Assembly (NCBI GenBank): GCA_022616055.1
Contig: JAKEFM010000152.1
Coordinates: forward strand, 1 to 41,891
Source: Planctomycetota bacterium
GTDB lineage: Bacteria > Planctomycetota > UBA1135 > JAKEFM01
Direction of reading: 5' to 3'
Length of the DNA: 41,891 nt
The translations under genes were made by a program, and so were the position numbers. The stretch's first letter is position 1, and each line of letters begins with the position of its first letter. Shown here piece after piece: positions 39,748-41,891 of this stretch. The notes beneath the pieces are model-generated. The model ran no database searches. It was not told the DNA's origin and saw nothing but the letters and a program-made list of their open reading frames with translations.

Positions 39748-41891
39748 CTACGGCTGCAGCGTGATCTGGAGGCCCTGCGAGCCGGCGAAGCCCTGGGACC
39801 CGCAGGGGTCGAGGCTGAAGGCCTGCACGAAGATCGCCGCACCCGCGAGCAGCGGATCGTTCGGGATCGGCAGGGCGCGCGCGGCGAGCCCGGCGCCGTC
39901 GGACGGGATCGTGAGGAAGAAGGCCCCCGCCGCGAGATCGATGAGGACCGTGACGCCGAGCATGGGGGCCGACGCCGAGGTCGCCGAGAAGCCGATGAGT
40001 CCGAGGGAGCTGGGAGGGAATCCCGTGCAGGAGAGGGCAAAGAGGTAATTGCCGACGCGCGGCTCCGAGTTCGCGCGGAGCGCGAGGGGCCCGGAGCACC
40101 CGGGCGTAGAGGCGCCGTAGGACAGGGGAGCCTCGTCGCCGTCGAGGACGCCGTCGAGGTCGCGGTCGATCCCGATCCGCTGCCCCGAGCCGACGGGGAC
40201 GCCGATCAGGGTGAAGGTGGAGGTCCCGGCGACCGCTGCGTTCTGCATGTCGGTCCAGGTGAGGGGCGCGCCCGCGGCGAGATCGGGGAGGAACGCCCCG
40301 CCCGAGTAGAGCCACCCGCGCGGGTCGCCTCCCTCGACCCCCTTCGCGACGAGGTCGCACGCGCCGGCCGCCTGCTGCGCCGCGAGGAGCGTGAAGTCGG
40401 CGTCGACGGGGGGCGAGGTCGCGTTCGCCTGCGTCACGGTGCGCCCGTACCCGACGGCGGGCTTGGTCCCCGTGTCGAAGCAGAGGAGGAAGGCCTGGAG
40501 ATCCTGCCGGTTCACGGCGGCCGCGGGGGTGTTCGCCGCGAGGGTCTGGAACACGGGCTTCTGGAGGAAGGTGAGGATCGTGTCGGCCTCCCCGTCGTGC
40601 CGGAACCCGAACCCCGACCGCTGCGGGCCCGGGGCCCGCTCGAAGCCGATCTTCTCGTAGAGGTTCCGAAGGTGGGGGACCTTGAACGACTGGCTCTGCT
40701 GGAGGAAGCCGTTCGGGGCGATCGTGCGCGACGTGCCCGCGGGCCCCGCGTGGCAGACGGCGCAGGTCACGGAAGGGTTCGCCGGGATGAACGTGCCCGA
40801 CTGGAAGAACGTCTCCCCCGCCACGGGGTCCCCGCCGAGAAGCGTCGCCGGGAGGGCGTCGTCCAGGCCGCGGTTGGGATTGGGGGGATAGAGGATCGTG
40901 TCCACGAACGCGGCGTAGTCGGCCATGTCGCCGGCGGGGATCGGCGAGCCGCCGAGGAGGTCGTCGAAGGCGGCATTGAAGGCGGCGAGGTCGGCCCGGT
41001 CCCCGCGCCAGTGGAAGGGGGTCGTCCCGGAGAGGCCCTTCAGGGACTGCGTCGTCATCGGCCCCTTCATCGGGTGCATCAGGTAGCCGCTCGGGATCAG
41101 CGCCGGGAGCGGGTTGAAGAAGTTCGGGACGAACTGCATCGGGCCGCCCGGGTCCCCGAGGTCCCACGCGATCCCGTCGAAGTTGGAGTCGACGTGGCAG
41201 GCGGCGCAGGCCATCGTCCCGTTGCCGGAGAGCTTCGCGTCGTAGAGGAAGCCCCGCCCCTCGCGGACGAACCAGGGCTCGGGATCGCTGGCCGCGAGCG
41301 CCCCCTCCGAGAGGACCGTCCGGGAGACGGTGTCGACCGCCTGGAGGGTCTGGGAGAGCCGGTTGAGCACGTAGAGCCGCGGCTGGCTCGGATGGTGCGC
41401 GAGACCGCGCGGCCCCCGCTTGGTGCGCGGATCGACCAGCGTGCCCGGCGCGGGCCCGATCTCGATCCGGTCGACGACGGCCCCGGTCGGATCGAGGACC
41501 CCGATCCGGTCCGTGCCGAACGCGGCGACGAAGAGGGTCGTCCCGGCGGGGTCCCACGCGAGGTCGACCGGCTGGGCGAGCGCGGTCGAGAGGGCGGCGG
41601 GGTTGGGAAAGAGGCTGTAGTCGAGGCCGGGATTGAGGTCGAAGGGGGACACCGTCGGCGCGGGGCCCGTCACGATCCTCGTCACCCGATTGTCGACGGC
41701 GTGGCCGCGCAGCACCGGCTCGAAGAAGACGAGGTTCCGCGCCTCGGTGTTCGCGACCCAGATCTCGTCCGTGCCCGGCCGGGAGGCGAGGCCGAAGTTC
41801 ACCGTCCCGACCGCCGGGTAGCTCGCGAGGATCGCCCCCGTGTTCGCGTCGATCTCGACGACGTCGGTGTCCGGGAGCGTGTAGGGGATCA
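39748..41891 (-). CDS. Di-haem cytochrome c peroxidase-like protein with beta-propeller front, 5'-truncated
   Basis: At least 714 residues; the frame is open to the window edge, so the true start is outside. The visible N-terminal part has YVTN-type propeller strands (TLPDTDVVEIDANTGAILAS, GTDEIWVANTEARNLVFFEP, GTTLFVAAFGTDRIGVLDPT, QPRLYVLNRLSQTLQAVD). Two haem-binding sites follow: CAACH (41194-41208) and CAVCH (40750-40764), spaced as in MauG/cytochrome c peroxidase proteins. After TFTLIGVPVGSG and a DRDLDGVLDGDEAP EF-hand-like/dockerin-like strip comes a C-terminal domain YGASTPGCSG ... SQGLQITLQP, related to that of the protein at 30995. It is a periplasmic or secreted redox protein; its substrate is unknown. 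It is convergent with the R-M unit. Confidence 0.85.
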   Translation of the reverse strand, partial: IPYTLPDTDVVEIDANTGAILASYPAVGTVNFGLASRPGTDEIWVANTEARNLVFFEPVLRGHAVDNRVTRIVTGPAPTVSPFDLNPGLDYSLFPNPAALSTALAQPVDLAWDPAGTTLFVAAFGTDRIGVLDPTGAVVDRIEIGPAPGTLVDPRTKRGPRGLAHHPSQPRLYVLNRLSQTLQAVDTVSRTVLSEGALAASDPEPWFVREGRGFLYDAKLSGNGTMACAACHVDSNFDGIAWDLGDPGGPMQFVPNFFNPLPALIPSGYLMHPMKGPMTTQSLKGLSGTTPFHWRGDRADLAAFNAAFDDLLGGSPIPAGDMADYAAFVDTILYPPNPNRGLDDALPATLLGGDPVAGETFFQSGTFIPANPSVTCAVCHAGPAGTSRTIAPNGFLQQSQSFKVPHLRNLYEKIGFERAPGPQRSGFGFRHDGEADTILTFLQKPVFQTLAANTPAAAVNRQDLQAFLLCFDTGTKPAVGYGRTVTQANATSPPVDADFTLLAAQQAAGACDLVAKGVEGGDPRGWLYSGGAFLPDLAAGAPLTWTDMQNAAVAGTSTFTLIGVPVGSGQRIGIDRDLDGVLDGDEAPLSYGASTPGCSGPLALRANSEPRVGNYLFALSCTGFPPSSLGLIGFSATSASAPMLGVTVLIDLAAGAFFLTIPSDGAGLAARALPIPNDPLLAGAAIFVQAFSLDPCGSQGFAGSQGLQITLQP

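Noticed and set aside
1..41891. CRISPR arrays, tRNA and rRNA genes
   Set aside because: No regularly spaced direct repeats, no TpsiC-arm or CCA-end cloverleaf pattern and no rRNA-like conserved blocks were seen on either strand, within the limits of reading by eye.

Overview
This window is very GC-rich (about 70% by eye) and gene-dense. Many genes overlap by 4 nt (ATGA/GTGA), starts are often GTG or TTG, and few genes have a clear Shine-Dalgarno. The content suggests an uncultivated member of the Planctomycetota or a close relative. The clues are two secreted proteins ending in a 'FGAGCPGTG...' / 'YGASTPGC...' type C-terminal beta domain, a secreted squalene-cyclase-like toroid protein, long carboxypeptidase-regulatory-repeat and glycine-rich lipoproteins, and a cytochrome c peroxidase-like protein with a beta-propeller front. 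The assignment is inference; no rRNA or tRNA gene was seen.

Layout. 1-3616: 5' end of an HDOD gene (minus), then a secreted M1 metallopeptidase coupled to a membrane protein. 3651-4926: a DUF4143 AAA ATPase whose start codon lies inside a perfect 24-bp palindrome. 4941-10503: housekeeping genes: rtcA; divergent to it an exported Xaa-Pro aminopeptidase; prfB with its programmed +1 frameshift; a PspC protein; purH. 10504-14233: an accessory, rearranged stretch holding a decayed fourth DUF4143 ATPase (its Walker A lysine codon is now amber), fused to a fragment of an SGNH-hydrolase gene, followed by two more intact, mutually divergent DUF4143 ATPases, each behind AT-rich dyad-containing DNA. 14234-18040: the intact SGNH hydrolase paralogue, a secreted alpha-toroid protein, a dienelactone hydrolase and a TPR protein. 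18072-22598: a large glycine-rich lipoprotein and a trypsin-like protease (minus). 22720-27927 (plus): ribBA, then an ECF sigma factor, a zinc-finger anti-sigma factor, a small membrane-anchored protein, and a GspL/PilM-like plus GspM/PilO-like pair. 27989-32629 (minus): two exported repeat proteins. 32714-37639 (minus): a 2-oxoacid dehydrogenase operon in transcription order E2, E1-alpha, a DUF1579-like tandem protein, E3; no E1-beta gene is present. 37821-39650: a compact lower-GC restriction-modification unit with an SPPY-type beta-class DNA methyltransferase carrying an inserted helix-turn-helix, and a restriction enzyme I recognise as SfiI family. 39748-41891: 5'-truncated di-haem cytochrome protein.

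Most interesting items: the SfiI-like R-M unit with a methyltransferase that may also bind its own promoter; the cluster of live and dead DUF4143 ATPases with palindromic control regions; the ATPase/SGNH chimera with a G/C palindrome apparently inserted into it; and an ECF sigma operon running into secretion/pilus-platform proteins with no other pilus genes nearby. All functions are inferred from motifs read by eye; no database search was run.
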